From Paragonimus skrjabini miyazakii (lineage: Eukaryota; Platyhelminthes; Trematoda; Plagiorchiida; Troglotrematidae), in the NCBI GenBank assembly GCA_014338405.1, contig JTDE01000273.1, positions 208,338 through 272,337 of the forward strand: 64,000 bases of DNA. Direction: 5' to 3'. Position 1 is the first letter of the stretch. Every line of letters starts with the position of its first letter. The notes beneath the pieces were generated by a model. It worked only from the letters and a program-made list of their open reading frames with translations, was not told the origin of the DNA and ran no database searches. The translations under genes and the position numbers were made by a program. This document shows, in pieces, positions 12,343-24,130 of the stretch.

Positions 12343-14998
12343 TAACTCATATATCGCTTGAGAACGCAATGTTAGTGACGGTTTCAAAACCAAGTTTGAT
12401 GTAACCTAAAAGCATCTACTTTATCATCCTCCGCCTACTGTGAATAAGTTAAACATCTGACTGAACTGTTGTACGTGTTGGCTGCGCGTCACTATAAAAG
12501 ACTCATTTGATTAATAGTTTAATTGCCGTGTAATCGACATAAGCCACGGTCTCATATAAGATTGAAACACGAGCATAGAAGATTTCTGTACAATTTATCA
12601 ACGTTGTTCCATTTTATTTAATTACACTCTGCAATTAGGAAAGTTGGTACTATTTGACAGCGGTGCATTATAGTGCGAAGCTACCCTCCGATCCTGCATC
12701 CATGATGAACCCACTGACCAAGAACTCGGAGCAATGGCGGAATTCTAAGTGCCTGTCACACTTACTTCAATCTACTCGATCGGTTAGACTGGAAAACAGC
12801 AAAACCATCCTAGAGTGGCGGAACTCAGACCGATACGTGGTATGCATTAACCTAAATTCAAAAGTCCCGCCCGCCTTCATCTCTGGCAATCGCAGATCAC
12901 TGGGGCCAATGGCGTTTATTCACGTTTTGTAAACGAGTCAGTAGCATAACGTTTCCTAAGGAAACCGTTGTATTTGATTGCGAAAGCGCTGAGGAAATGT
13001 GGGTGGTTTTCCACTAATATAAGTCAACGTCTCGACTACTAATCAACTATTGCTATCGGAGTACTTCACCCAACAGTTTAGTCACAGCAGCAGTTCGTTA
13101 AAACCTTATTACTGCTTCGGTCTACTATGGATTACACACGCTGCCAGACGCGCGCAAACCTGGTCGTGGTCACGGGACATAACACTATCCTGTATCTGGA
13201 TCAGTGTGCGATTGAGTTCTGGACCTCGACTTTGATCAAGTAGGTAGCTGAAGCTCTTTGTGATTATCAACTCCAACCCAAAGATGAATCAACTAAACAC
13301 GTTTTCTCTAACCAAACGGAAGTTTCCAACGTTTGGGTTATCTCCAGATCTTTGAGTCACTTTAAGAAAACCAACCTGAGGTATCAGAAGATGGAGATGA
13401 TAACAGTATTTAGCCACTTGGATCAACCACACTAATCGTATAAAAGGCAGCCTAGTAGGGTTTTGAATTTGATAGGTTTAAAGCAAAATAAACCAAAGCT
13501 CACAGTCATGGTCACTCACTACACTATCCTCAGCTTACATTACGTGTTATAACTTAGGAAAGCGAAATTATAATGTTAAAGTACCGGAACAAGCTTGTTA
13601 TATTTGCTGTGATCGTTTGTCAGCTTTTGTACTCATGGGTACAAACATATTAAAAATATGAAATATATGAGTAGATTTTAAACAAAACCAGCACAACACA
13701 ACGAAGTTAAACATTGCAATCAATCGAAGAGGCTACCCAAACAAGAACGAGAACACGAGAATGTGGCAGAAAACTTGCTCGGTCCAGAACAGCCTGTAAT
13801 TCTCCTTAGAGATTAGGGAAAAAGTCAAGTAATCCTCCCCCTACAGCCAGCTAACCAGTTATTTTGATAATTTTTGTTTCACTCAACTTGTTTGTGTGTT
13901 CGACCGCATATGTTTGATGCGCAGAAAAGACCAGTTTGCTTATGCATATGTACGTATAATTGTGTGCACTCCAGGGTGCCATGAAACAAAAGCAACGGAC
14001 GAAAATATAGACGACCATGTTCGGTAAATGGAGTAGCACGGATGACTGGAAAGGTCATTCACTCTGCAGGGTGTTTGTCCATGAAACAGGAGAGAAGAAG
14101 CAGAGAACAGAATCAAGTACGGTTGTAGATTACGCTAAACATGGAGTGCCTTTTCATTGTCTAAGGATGACTTGAACTGACTGCAATTTATGGAAATTAA
14201 CAAAACAATCCCCAACAAATTCTGGTGCACATAGTTGGACCTAAAAAAGTTGCATTGTTTGTTTTTCAGTGGTTAATTGTCTAGTGTTTAGAGTGCTCTA
14301 TAACGAAAAATTCTAGCAAAAGAAAAAATTCTAACCACTTGCCAACTTTAACATGAACGGCTAAAAGTCACCATTCGTCTATGACTGAGAAAACGAGAAA
14401 AGGACATTGGAAACGGAAGGCATTGCACATTAATCAACTGCCAGTGACTGTTACCTACCAGATCTTTTCAACAGAACCAGAACACCCTAAGTAACTACGA
14501 TTTCAGTATATCGTATATCAGGCTAACGCTTTTCAGTTGATCAAGTTGAAACACAAATGACAGCCAGTTAAAAAAGTTAGCGATGTAGACTTAGTTCTAA
14601 ATTTAATCCCAATGAATGTAAGTCGGTGTTGTCGGTGTGTCGAACGTATCAAAAATGACTACACCTTCAAGACCAAAACCTAATGGACAATTAGAAGCAA
14701 GACACAATTTGCTTGAGAGATCAGTAAACCTTGTGACCGTTCTCAAACATCTACTTTCATTATTCATCAACAGACATTCTGTATCAAACCGAGTGGGCAC
14801 ATTACTGAATTTCACCAGTACATTTGGTAATATGCAGCAAGGAACAACAAAACAATCTCGTTATCTTCTACTTTTAATCAAAGTTATGAATGAAGTTTTC
14901 CTCTAATTAGTTAGCAATTTCTCTACGAAAATAAACAATTACAGTCTGTGTCGGTTGCTAATCAATGATCATAGTGCGTAGTTGTTTCGATTTTCTAG
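12343..14998. other. No clear gene; one weak exon candidate
   Basis: Mostly featureless. At 14564-14617 an open 18-codon block lies between AG and a strong donor, GTAAGT at 14618. Its reading phase does not join to the exon at 14999, so it is not placed in that gene. The reading frames at 12654-12932 and 14637-14906 show no motif I recognise. Confidence 0.35.
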
Positions 14999-15143
14999 GT
15001 GCCCTGTTCTCATTTATCCTGTTCATTCTATCTACCCAAGAGTTGTTCATGTTGAACGTCCAAATATGTTTAACAATATACTCAAATGGGTTCGCTGGGA
15101 AGCAGCGGCTGTAACACTGACATTCAGAAAGTATCAACTTCTT
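14999..15143 (+). CDS. Candidate internal exon of an unrecognised gene
   Basis: A pyrimidine-rich acceptor (TTTCGATTTTCTAG) at 14985-14998 opens onto 145 nt with one leading base and 48 sense codons. The codons encode a block such as VHSIYPRVVHVERP and ILKWVRWEAAAVTLTF. The proposed donor is GTATTT at 15144, which ends the exon in phase 0 and fits the phase-0 start of the exon at 15713. A competing donor (GTATCA at 15131) would break that phase. I do not recognise the protein, and the join to the next exon is inferred from phase alone. Confidence 0.4.
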
Positions 15144-15163
15144 GTATTTACCTTCAAAAAGAA

Positions 15164-15206
15164 GCACTAGACTCGAGTTTCGCTCCAATTAGGGCTCGTC
15201 AATGGA
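15164..15206 (-). ncRNA. Solo hammerhead fragment, probably inactive
   Basis: A block of about 43 bp matches only the ribozyme part of the HHR repeat. On the minus strand it reads UUGACGAG, a damaged stem II, GAAA, ACUCGAGUC and UAGUGC. The box A/B region and the tail are absent on either side. The first core base C3 is U, stem II has a mismatch, and the 5' strand of stem I is lost, so cleavage is unlikely. It lies about 20 bp after the proposed donor at 15144, antisense within the putative intron 15144-15712. Confidence 0.7.
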
Positions 15207-15712
15207 ATTCAGTCGATCAGATCCTTTAGACTAAATAGATCATAGTTAAAACTGACCAGTATGTGGTAGTTCAAACGCTTGAACAAGTTATCACTTTTAA
15301 ATGCAGCAAAAGACTGTGCCTACCACGCACCCAGTTGTGAAAAACCTGAGTTTCTGTTAGACTCGTATCAGCGGGGGTATGTCTAGAAGCGGCGAACGAT
15401 TTCTAAACTTAGTCTCAAAACCACTCCGGAGGAATTGAAAACACACATTCTGGCCCAGTCAATATAGTCATTTGGATGAAAAACGTCTTTTGTTCCTTCT
15501 TCAAAATTTTCACGTTTAACAGCTGTATACCGTTTCCTCTCAGTATGATAGTTCTGTGGACACAACGTCACCTTTCACAAATTTGAAGAGACAACAAACT
15601 TTTCCCGCTATTTTCGTTTTTATCTCATTGCGTTGATAGTCTACTTGAAGACCATGTTAACTTAACTGCCTAGTGCAATAACGGCATGGTAACAGAACAT
15701 TGTTGCCAGTAG

Positions 15713-15903
15713 TCTTATGACTACACTGTTGTCAAACGAAATTTCATCCAACTTCGTAGAAAAAGTGAGAATGAACGTTCTATTTATGAATTCCTTAAAT
15801 CTATTACTCTAATTCTTAAAAAAATAGGTCCGACCGATTTTCACACAGTGGCTTGTAAGTCAAAGCGTGGTACAGGTTGTACATTAATTATTGATTTACA
15901 AAG
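15713..15903 (+). CDS. Exon of an unrecognised multi-exon gene
   Basis: 191 nt open in one frame from an AG at 15711-15712 to a consensus donor (AAG|GTGAGT) at 15904. It encodes about 63 residues, rich in basic and hydrophobic positions, including SIYEFLKSITLILKKIGP and DFHTVACKSKRGTGCT. The exon ends in phase 2 and joins cleanly to the exon at 16035, giving an AGT serine codon at the junction. A TAG at 15710-15712 rules out the other nearby AG as acceptor. The mixed composition looks like a conserved intracellular protein, but I cannot name the family. Confidence 0.6.
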
Positions 15904-16034
15904 GTGAGTTGATCATTTTTTGAAGTGTTTATGCGTACCATATGCTTATAAACTCCGACTTGAATTCAGGAGAAGTTGTTTATTAATATCCTCAAGCATC
16001 CTACTTTTTGGATAAATCTTTCTCTTAATTCTAG

Positions 16035-16155
16035 TTCACTAGCTCGAGAAGAACAGAATATATACCAACAGAAATTTGGACGATCAATTTACACATCTAG
16101 GCTACTTGACTTCCGTCACTTAGCTGATTACATAAAACGTTCAAAACTAGTTTGA
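16035..16155 (+). CDS. Terminal exon of the same gene, with stop codon
   Basis: The acceptor TTAATTCTAG ends at 16034. The frame continues from the previous exon for about 40 codons to TGA at 16153-16155. The C-terminus includes REEQNIYQQKFGRSIY and LLDFRHLADYIKRSKLV. The intron between the two exons is 131 bp, normal for small flatworm introns. Matching phase, canonical splice signals and an in-frame stop together support a real gene end. Homology to any family is not recognised. Confidence 0.6.
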
Positions 16156-19100
16156 CGATCAACGTTCTATTGGTGGTTGTAGTTCAACGGCCAATATGCA
16201 TTCGTAAAACCCAAGAACACTTTAAAATGTGTGTAACTTATTAAGAAAAATCAACCTGGATTTTTGAAGGTCAAGTGTATTTCGTTCTATCCTGAACGTT
16301 GAACCGTATACTACGAACTCGTGTTGTGTTGTGTTTTTACTGGGAGAATTGTGCTAACACCTATGATAATCCATTAACACTGCAGTTGTCAGTCCAAAAC
16401 AAGCTTCATTAAAATCTATTACTAACCATGGTAATCTCTTCCTACAGTCTGCTACGTGCTCCCAAGACTTATGTGCATGGTCTGTTGTTCATTTTAAACA
16501 ATTTTTGGTTGTTGCGCACTCTTATTTATCTTGTTATTCTTCAGTTCTGTTCATTGATCTGGTACCCAATGATTGTAATGTTACAAGCAATGCTGTAACG
16601 TATGTCCAAGTTAATCGTTTCTAAACAGTTAACTCACCGTGTGACTTTCTTCACACAGGCCGTGACAAGCCAGTATTGAAACCAATGGCTGCCTAGTAAT
16701 TCGGACAAAGCAGTAGTTGTTTCCTACTCAACTCGCCACTTTTCTGTCAAAAAGACATGATTAAGAAGGTTGCAAGGCGATTACGGAGAAAAACTTTATC
16801 CCTTCTCTCCTTGAATTTACCATTTTGTACAGACGAAGTTAGCACAGTTTATCCACTGAAATATTCCACTGACAACAGCGTAAGTTTTGAAGGGTGTTTG
16901 ACCGTTCTCACTCAATTCTTTCACTGTGCAGTGCACATCAAAACTTCAACAACATTTTTATGTAAATTGAACATCACCCACATCCTTACCAAGACGAAAG
17001 CAGTCAAATATATTTCATTCGGTTAGGAAATATTAAAACCACAGTAATTTCTGCGATAGAATGGACAGCCCTTGGACACAGAGCTATCGCTGGCCTATAA
17101 ATAACGCCAGCGAAACTTCCCTTGCGTTAGAGGAAGAGTATCTTTCAATATATGTGAGCATAAGGAAGAATGACCTCACAATCAAGTACTGATTACTAAC
17201 CGCTGATGATGCGTCTAGAAAGTACATCAGTATGCTTGGTCAGATGTAGCGTACACTCCGTGCCACAGTCGACCATTTAGATTTGTGTCAATATCTGTGT
17301 TCCTTCTAGTCCTGGAGCACCCAGCTCTACAATCAAATTGCCTGCACTTATTATGCATCAAAATGCCATAAACGATTCTGTGTGTGCTTGTGAAAGTTAG
17401 TAGGGATAGGCGAAAAAACAACCATAGCAAAAGTATCTGCCGTCACTCTACATCACCCCGCAGGACACATTACACTTGAAATCTGTGTCACTTCAATGCT
17501 GAAGATGTGATGATATACTTCGGCAAATCCTATTCAGAATATATACGAAATTGAACACTAAACCTAATGCATCAGATAGTGTTGCTCATATTGTGTTTTT
17601 ATGGCTAATCGTAAGTGATTGGGGTTGTTTCTACTTTTGTCAAGATAGCAGGCGCAACGTTAAGTGCTACTAAAATATCCGATTTTAGTATCTCGACAAG
17701 AGGGTATTAAGTCACGGAAAATTCAGAAAGAACTTCGGTCAAAATGTGTTGTACCGCATTTTGTGAAGGGGTTGGTAGCCAGGAATGTATGTTCCTTAAA
17801 CAGGGCGACTATCAACTTTGTCCGAATGCAAAAAGTAGTTTGCCGGCTATCGTCTAAAACAGCACCACGTTTCTCGGTAACAGAAAGCACATTTGTACTG
17901 CGCATTCTAACAAAATTTATTCAATCTATGTTAGATAGCTGGTAACAGAGTAAATACTGAAGACAGAGAGAATTCCTATTCATCAGTTACAAACACATTC
18001 AACGAAGTTCAAAGTGGACAGTGTCAACAGTCTTATAGACTTCACAAAGAGAATTCATGATATTTGATTACAGAAATAAGCTTAATCTGGATGCAACTGA
18101 CGCACAAGAGCTTTAGTGACACGGTCTTCAGAATGGAAAAGCAGGTATGGGTTACAAAACCAAAGGTAGACAATCAGTAGGGGTCTTAGCTGCGTTCATA
18201 ACTACGATTTCAAATAACATGACTAAACTGGATGACGAAAAAAGCAGTGACTTCTAACTCGGCAAATAGGAAACATCTCCACCACTAACAAGTAGGTCAA
18301 CTGTACCACTGGAATTTAATTTCAGCAAAAAAGCGTTGTACCATACGTTTATCAAATCTACACAAATATGATTCTATTACGCGTAGTACTGTGTTACTCA
18401 GATAAACCCGATTAAATATTTCAGCACAATTCACCCTACAAATATACAGAGCTTTCAGAATAACCAACTCTAAATCTCACTTGAGGGGCGTTCTAAGACA
18501 ACACTGCTCTAGTCTAGGTCCAAATGTAATCAGTTAATGCGACGAAAGTAGATCATAAGCTTTATAGAGATCTTCAGTAGGGTGAATAAATCTCTGCCTG
18601 CTGTATCCCGAAGTAAAAGGTAAATGGTGACCGCAGAAATCTACTACAACTGCTCTTCAAATTTCTCGTAGTGTCTTCTATTTCACAAGTGATATTCTGA
18701 TTTACATTAATCAGTTGAATTTGAACCCCCATATTGACCACCCGGAATCAAAAAGGAACCAAACTAATGAAAAAAGGATGATCCTACGAGATTCTGGCTG
18801 GGTGTGTTATTTGGTAACAATTTCATCATTTAAGTATTCAGTTCATTTAGACTTTTCTATGTGATTGCCCGCCACAGCAAATACACTGATAAATTTTGTA
18901 TCCGCTGATCTTACACATTAGATTGGTAGGTATAACAGACTACTGCTTTCTATGCTAATCTGATAAATAATTATCCATCTGGTGTCGGCACTATTGATTA
19001 CATTCATTTAAGTTATTCGAATGCACTTTGATGAAACTTTTAAGTAGTTGACAATGCAGGAGTTATTGAAAATGTTCCTTTTTCATCGCTAGTTCCTACT

Positions 19101-20398
19101 CAAAATCTGTGAACTAGAATTTTCATGAAAGGTTATCTACGAATGATGGACGTAAATCGTGTGTGATTTAAATACGGCCTAGTTTAGTTTAGTATACAAT
19201 AAACCAGACTGTACGTGTCTTCGGTTGCATAGCGCTAGAGTTATCCACCGAAAACGTTTACACTTCTTTTTCTCTTGTGGAAGGCTTGTAGCGATAAACT
19301 GGGAAGGGATTGGATTCACCATCCATGCTGCTTCTCGTTGCCGGATAAATGAACAGCATACCGCTTTTAGGGCTGTTCACAATAAGGCTGCTCAAAATAT
19401 TAGTACCGTAGCTGTATCCCATTTGTAATGGACCTGTCCAGTAAACTCTGCCTGCTGTCTTAATCGCATTGCAGTGTAGCTTTAAGCATTAGGTGAACTA
19501 TATGATCCGTCACGGCTTACCATTGGATTTTCACGAAAACGACTTTTGTCATCATGCATGCGTGTTTTTCATAAAACTGTCTTGAAGTAGGGGAATTTAT
19601 ATCTTTGTTCAAAAAAGAAGCAATCATAAGTCAAGATTTGGCACACTAAAAGAGTGTTCAATCGTTTTCTCTCTCAAGCATTGCTAGGTTTGTCTTCCTA
19701 CGTGGACAGACTAATGGACCCCCAAGTGATAGACTTTTTCAAAAGTTACTCACACAGCGTTAAGGACGGAGATTGAAGTTTCCTATTTCGACGAATCTTA
19801 ACAATGGATTATCTCGTAAGTACTTAACAGAGATCGAATACTGGAGAAGATGCGACTTACTGAGACTTTCTATGTCACTGATACACTTAGTCCTATACAC
19901 TGGAAAGTCTGTTCCGGAGAATGGTTTAACATGCTTTTAACAGGTACACCAAATCAGGACCATTATCTCCATCCTTATCACCACTATCACCAATATATCT
20001 TGATGTTACTTTCTGATCTCTTAAATACTACTATAAAATGGTGCATATGAAGCAGTCAGGTAGTTTCGCAAAAAGGTACACCGATGATGTTGCTGAAAAG
20101 TTTATTAGCTTGTCGGCCGGCTGGAAAACCAACCGAACATCAGTAAAATCCACTATTTAAGTTACAAACACTTTTAGCAGTTCGACTTGAAGTATCCTGG
20201 TCGAATGGAATAAACTTTTATCTTGATATATGCCTGTCTGACTAGTGCAAAGAATTGCAGAAACTACTAAGTTTATACAAGAAATGAGAACAAAAATATT
20301 CGTGATAGTTTGCTCCCCAATATGGATATCAATTAAACATTATTCAATTGTTTGCGGACCTCATATTTCCTTAAACTTTCTAGTTGGCTTCTTTTGAG
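16156..20398. other. 3' flank and intergenic DNA, nothing recognised
   Basis: Contains open frames of 60-93 codons (for example 16757-17026 and 17664-17945) without recognisable motifs. A 16-base match to the HHR tail at about 16968-16983 (TTGAACATCACCCACA) is too short to call a copy. Confidence 0.4.
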
Positions 20399-20524
20399 GA
20401 TTATTAATGGGTAGTCGGGGATTTGGTTAATTTCAAGTTGAACATCGCCCAGAATTGCTCACATCTGTCGCATCCCCATAGACTTTTCAGTCGCCCTCTT
20501 TCGAAAAGAAGCACTAGACTCGAG
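20399..20524 (-). mobile_element. HHR/tRNA repeat, 5'-truncated inside the ribozyme
   Basis: Minus-strand copy that keeps the tail, the outer tip and the 3' half of the hammerhead, then stops at the CTCGAG of stem III. The promoter and the 5' ribozyme half are absent. The break lies about eight bases upstream of the predicted cleavage point. Confidence 0.7.
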
Positions 20525-22038
20525 GGGTAACGTTATAACTGAAGTTTGTTTCTGCTAGAGCTTATCAATATTGCATAGTTTTATCATCCTAGAACGAATC
20601 CGACTATGATTTACATGTTGGGTTTGGATAAACATAAACGGAGTTGTGATGTAATGGATTTCATACTGTGAAGTAAGTTCATTCTATTGCTGATCCTCTG
20701 TGTGGACGTTAAAAAATATTCAATGGGTATTTTCTTAAAACTCCCACTAGTTCTTTTTTAACACAAGAATATTAAGAGATTCCAGTACAAAAGAGTGAAA
20801 GCTTGTCAAAACTGTGAACACAGCTAGGTGTACTTAATACCTGCAAAACAACCTAGACAGAGTGATTGCAAAAATTGTATGCTGACTGATAGGACTATGC
20901 TCGAGGAAACATATAGTTGGTGGCACTTTTATCTCAAGAATGATTAATCGTTGAAAACTGTGTTCGCACTAGTAGTTTAAGGCAGTGGGCACCTGTCGTG
21001 TATGACAATAATTAGTTACTGATCCGTGACTCTGAAAAGAAGACATATCGATGTATGCATTCAGATTACCGTATTCCTTTAGCATAATGTGCAGGATTCG
21101 CTGGCAAGGTTATCTTATTACATTTAGTTTCAACTCTACTGACAAAGCTTTATGACAAGTGGTCACATATGCTCAGGTTATGAAAACCCATTTGGCTAGA
21201 CCCTTCGAATTAGAGGTTATCATCACAAAATGACCATAAACATGTCGCATTTCAAACAGGACTTAGATTAAACAGTTTCAACTCACGACAAAACAAAGAA
21301 AATGTCAACTTTCAGCTCTGATCTCTTGATTAAAGGAAATTTAGTTTCAATAAATAACAAGAAACTCTGTTTCTCTTTTATTTTGAAACAGTGGGCATGT
21401 GACTATAGATTTACGTTATTTGTGTTGACGTTTGTAGAGACACCATTGTCAATTGCTTCTTAGGTGTTTGGCTAAATTTTTATTCCAAAATTCTGTCAGT
21501 TTTATTCAATTTTGCTATCGGTTACCCATCATCTTGCAACATTACTAAACAAATTTAGACCAGAATGAACTTGCTTAGGTCATACACTGAAATGCGAGGA
21601 GGCTTGAACTACCATGTGAAGTTATACATTGTGCCCGAATCCAAGAGTTTTGGTCATCTTATAATTATTGTCCTCAGAAGTCATAATCATTAATGGTTGG
21701 CAGAAAATTATTATCTTCTCAAACATTTTATCTACTTACGATCACCTATGTAGTGATATATGATCAAAAAATGTATTTATGAGTTTTAAGAAATGGTTGT
21801 ACCAATGCTCTTTGTTCTCTGTCATATGGCTGTGAAATGTATATTGTTTAAGCTTTTTCCTGAGATGACAGTGTTGTAGTAAAATGTTCGGGCTAAATAG
21901 ACAGTACGCAGGCCCTATAGTTGTCTGTTGCCATCATACCTCAAAACAAGACAGTACGAGAGCAATTCCTTAGTCAATTGGGTCTCACCGTGGAACTTTC
22001 AAAAAGAGGAAAGATTATGATCAATTCATTTCTTACAG
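20525..22038. other. No recognisable gene
   Basis: AT-rich, short frames only, no repeat identified. Confidence 0.45.
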
Positions 22039-22130
22039 CTTATAGAAAAATTAAATCGACATATTAGAAGAGGCTTGGAACAAGTTGAAATCAAGCTTAA
22101 GGAAGTATCTAGTGCACGCGAATGGTTAGA
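22039..22130 (+). CDS. Candidate exon, helical basic/acidic segment
   Basis: A good acceptor (TTCATTTCTTACAG) is followed by an open block encoding LNRHIRRGLEQVEIKLKEV and then SSAREWLE. This is an amphipathic, coiled-coil-like composition. A possible donor, GTATAT, is at 22131. If it is not used, the frame runs on to a TAG at 22171. A short open block at 22213-22270 (after CTTCTAG) could be the next exon in phase, but the choice of frame there is uncertain. The gene is not recognised. Confidence 0.4.
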
Positions 22131-22341
22131 GTATATCTATTCCAAAAGTGGATACATCACATATATTTATTAGTTAATTGAAATTACCCTATTGTGAAAT
22201 ATAACCTTCTAGTTTTGTGAAACTGACCGCAAAGGGAACAAACTTAAGCTCCAAATCGAACATAAAGAGAGTACCATAGATGTGTTGTTTATGTGTGTGG
22301 GGTGATCATTGTCATAAAGATCTTCTGTATCACTTTGGTAG

Positions 22342-22417
22342 CACCCTAAACAAGAGCACTGTTGCGGATGAATTCTTTGTCAGAGGGATCATTGTACCAC
22401 CAGTTACTGTTAGAAAA
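22342..22417 (+). CDS. Candidate short internal exon
   Basis: After AG at 22340-22341, 76 nt stay open in one frame, encoding STVADEFFVRGIIVPPVTVRK at the end. A consensus donor, GTATGT, begins at 22418. An alternative acceptor at 22352 would match the phase of the proposed upstream block. Orientation agrees with 22039-22130, so both may belong to one plus-strand gene. No family recognised. Confidence 0.4.
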
Positions 22418-23942
22418 GTATGTATGTTGCAACTGGATTTCAAGTACAGAGTTCTATAAACACCAATTTCAGTTAGCTATTTTCTAGTTCTAACTTTACT
22501 TTTAAGACAAGCTTTAGTTTAACGACAGAATAAATGAAATAGAAGAGAGAGCATGTGTTTTAATGCAGCTTTTTGATCGCTGGCATACATACCTTTTAAC
22601 GTGTATGGGACTCAAACCGTACCAAATATAACTGGGTATATCGACAAGTAAAAATTGTAGGCCAGAAGTTTTCTCAATAAACAAGTCATAAAGATAAATG
22701 AGAGACTATGCTCACTAAGCCGTCAGCTCTTAATGAAGTTAACATGTAACCTCTTAGGAGTGTTAAATTAGTTTTGCTTCACATACTTGTAATTAGCAAC
22801 ACAGTTTGGTAGATGATAGTTTGATAAAATTTCAGAAAGATTCAAATAAAAACGTATTTCCTCAAAGGCTGGGTTATATTAAGGGTAGGTTTGGTGTAAT
22901 TAGTTTCCAGCTTGGCTTAGTTTGACAAGAATGGACATGAAAGCACTGATTCCCCTCGTAAACACTAGTCTAATTAAATCGGGCTTCTCCGGTTTTTAAA
23001 ATTGCTAATCAAAACAGCATATTCAGCTTGATGGATCATATAGTATTCGAGTAGTGTTATTATTATTTGTATCTCAGCTCATTGATGTGGTTGTATAAGG
23101 ATGACATGAAACTGTTAACAGTTATTGTCAGACGGAATGTACGTGACTGTTTTTTTGTGGTAGAAAATTGTACACACACCCAAGAATATGACAGCTTTCC
23201 GATAGAATTACTGGGATACACTGCACAAACCATTAAGATATCTGCAGTCGTAAAATGATAAAAGCTTTTCTATGATTATTCTTTGAAAAGTAAAATAGTC
23301 TAATTGTCAATTTGTGCGTCCGGTCTGAAAACGCTATAGGCTCTTACTTAATCGTTACACAGTAGAACCACAGTCTCTCGGGTTCGACATTATTCGGATA
23401 TGTTTTATAGAGCTCAGAACACTGAACAATTCGACTTGGAGGCAATCTTATGTAAACATCTTTACTACTTCCCTATCTCCACTTTACTCAAACGTTTCCC
23501 CCCGCTTCGTTCACCTTCTCATTCCCTTTTTCATTTTCTCCTTTTTTCGGGCTGCACCTACAGTCTCCTTCACATATTTCGGTGAATCCACGGTTTTTTC
23601 CTTCATTCATGCATTAAGTCCAACTCATCGGTGAAGATGTCTTGTACTCAGTAGTTATCACATCCTGAACCAGAACAAAAGTTTGATTGATTCTAGTTCA
23701 CATAACCCACGGGTTGGTACCGTTTTTACATGAGAATTGGTTCACAATTTTGGTGTCGCGCCATTAATACTCTACGTAATTTGACAAGCCGAAGCCAAAT
23801 TGATTCACATACTTTCTGTTGTTTGGCAATTATTCATGAGTAGACAAAAATGAGAAGACATACAGTATTAAAGATTGTAACTGAGTTTATGGACTACTGT
23901 TGGCAAGAAAATCGTTCTCCCAAAAATGGTCGGGTAGTCTGA
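22418..23942. other. Possible intron; open frame and pyrimidine tract
   Basis: An open block at 23056-23255, preceded by TTGTATCTCAG, could be another exon of the same gene, but nothing in it is recognised. Positions 23496-23546 are strongly pyrimidine-rich and lead into CACCTACAG at 23564, a plausible splice acceptor without a convincing exon behind it. Confidence 0.3.
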
Positions 23943-24130
23943 AAATTACTCACAAATGAATATAGCCCATACTTTAGTTGTGCCTAATATGAGGTCAGTG
24001 ACATGATTGTTGATAGAACTGTTTTGTGAGTATGTGAACTGTTGTTCAAGTCTCAGGTATGTCACGGGTGGTGGCGATCATTACCAAAAATGAAACCTGA
24101 GCTACTGTTTTTACTGGAATAAGCTGGCCG
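23943..24130 (+). mobile_element. Decayed HHR/tRNA repeat, ribozyme lost
   Basis: Head (ATTACTCACAAATG), the GTGCCTAATATGAGGTCAGTG stretch, a damaged box A and a box-B-like GTTCAAGTCTC align in order with the plus-strand arm of the HHR repeat. The ribozyme part after about 24100 is not recognisable. Confidence 0.6.
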
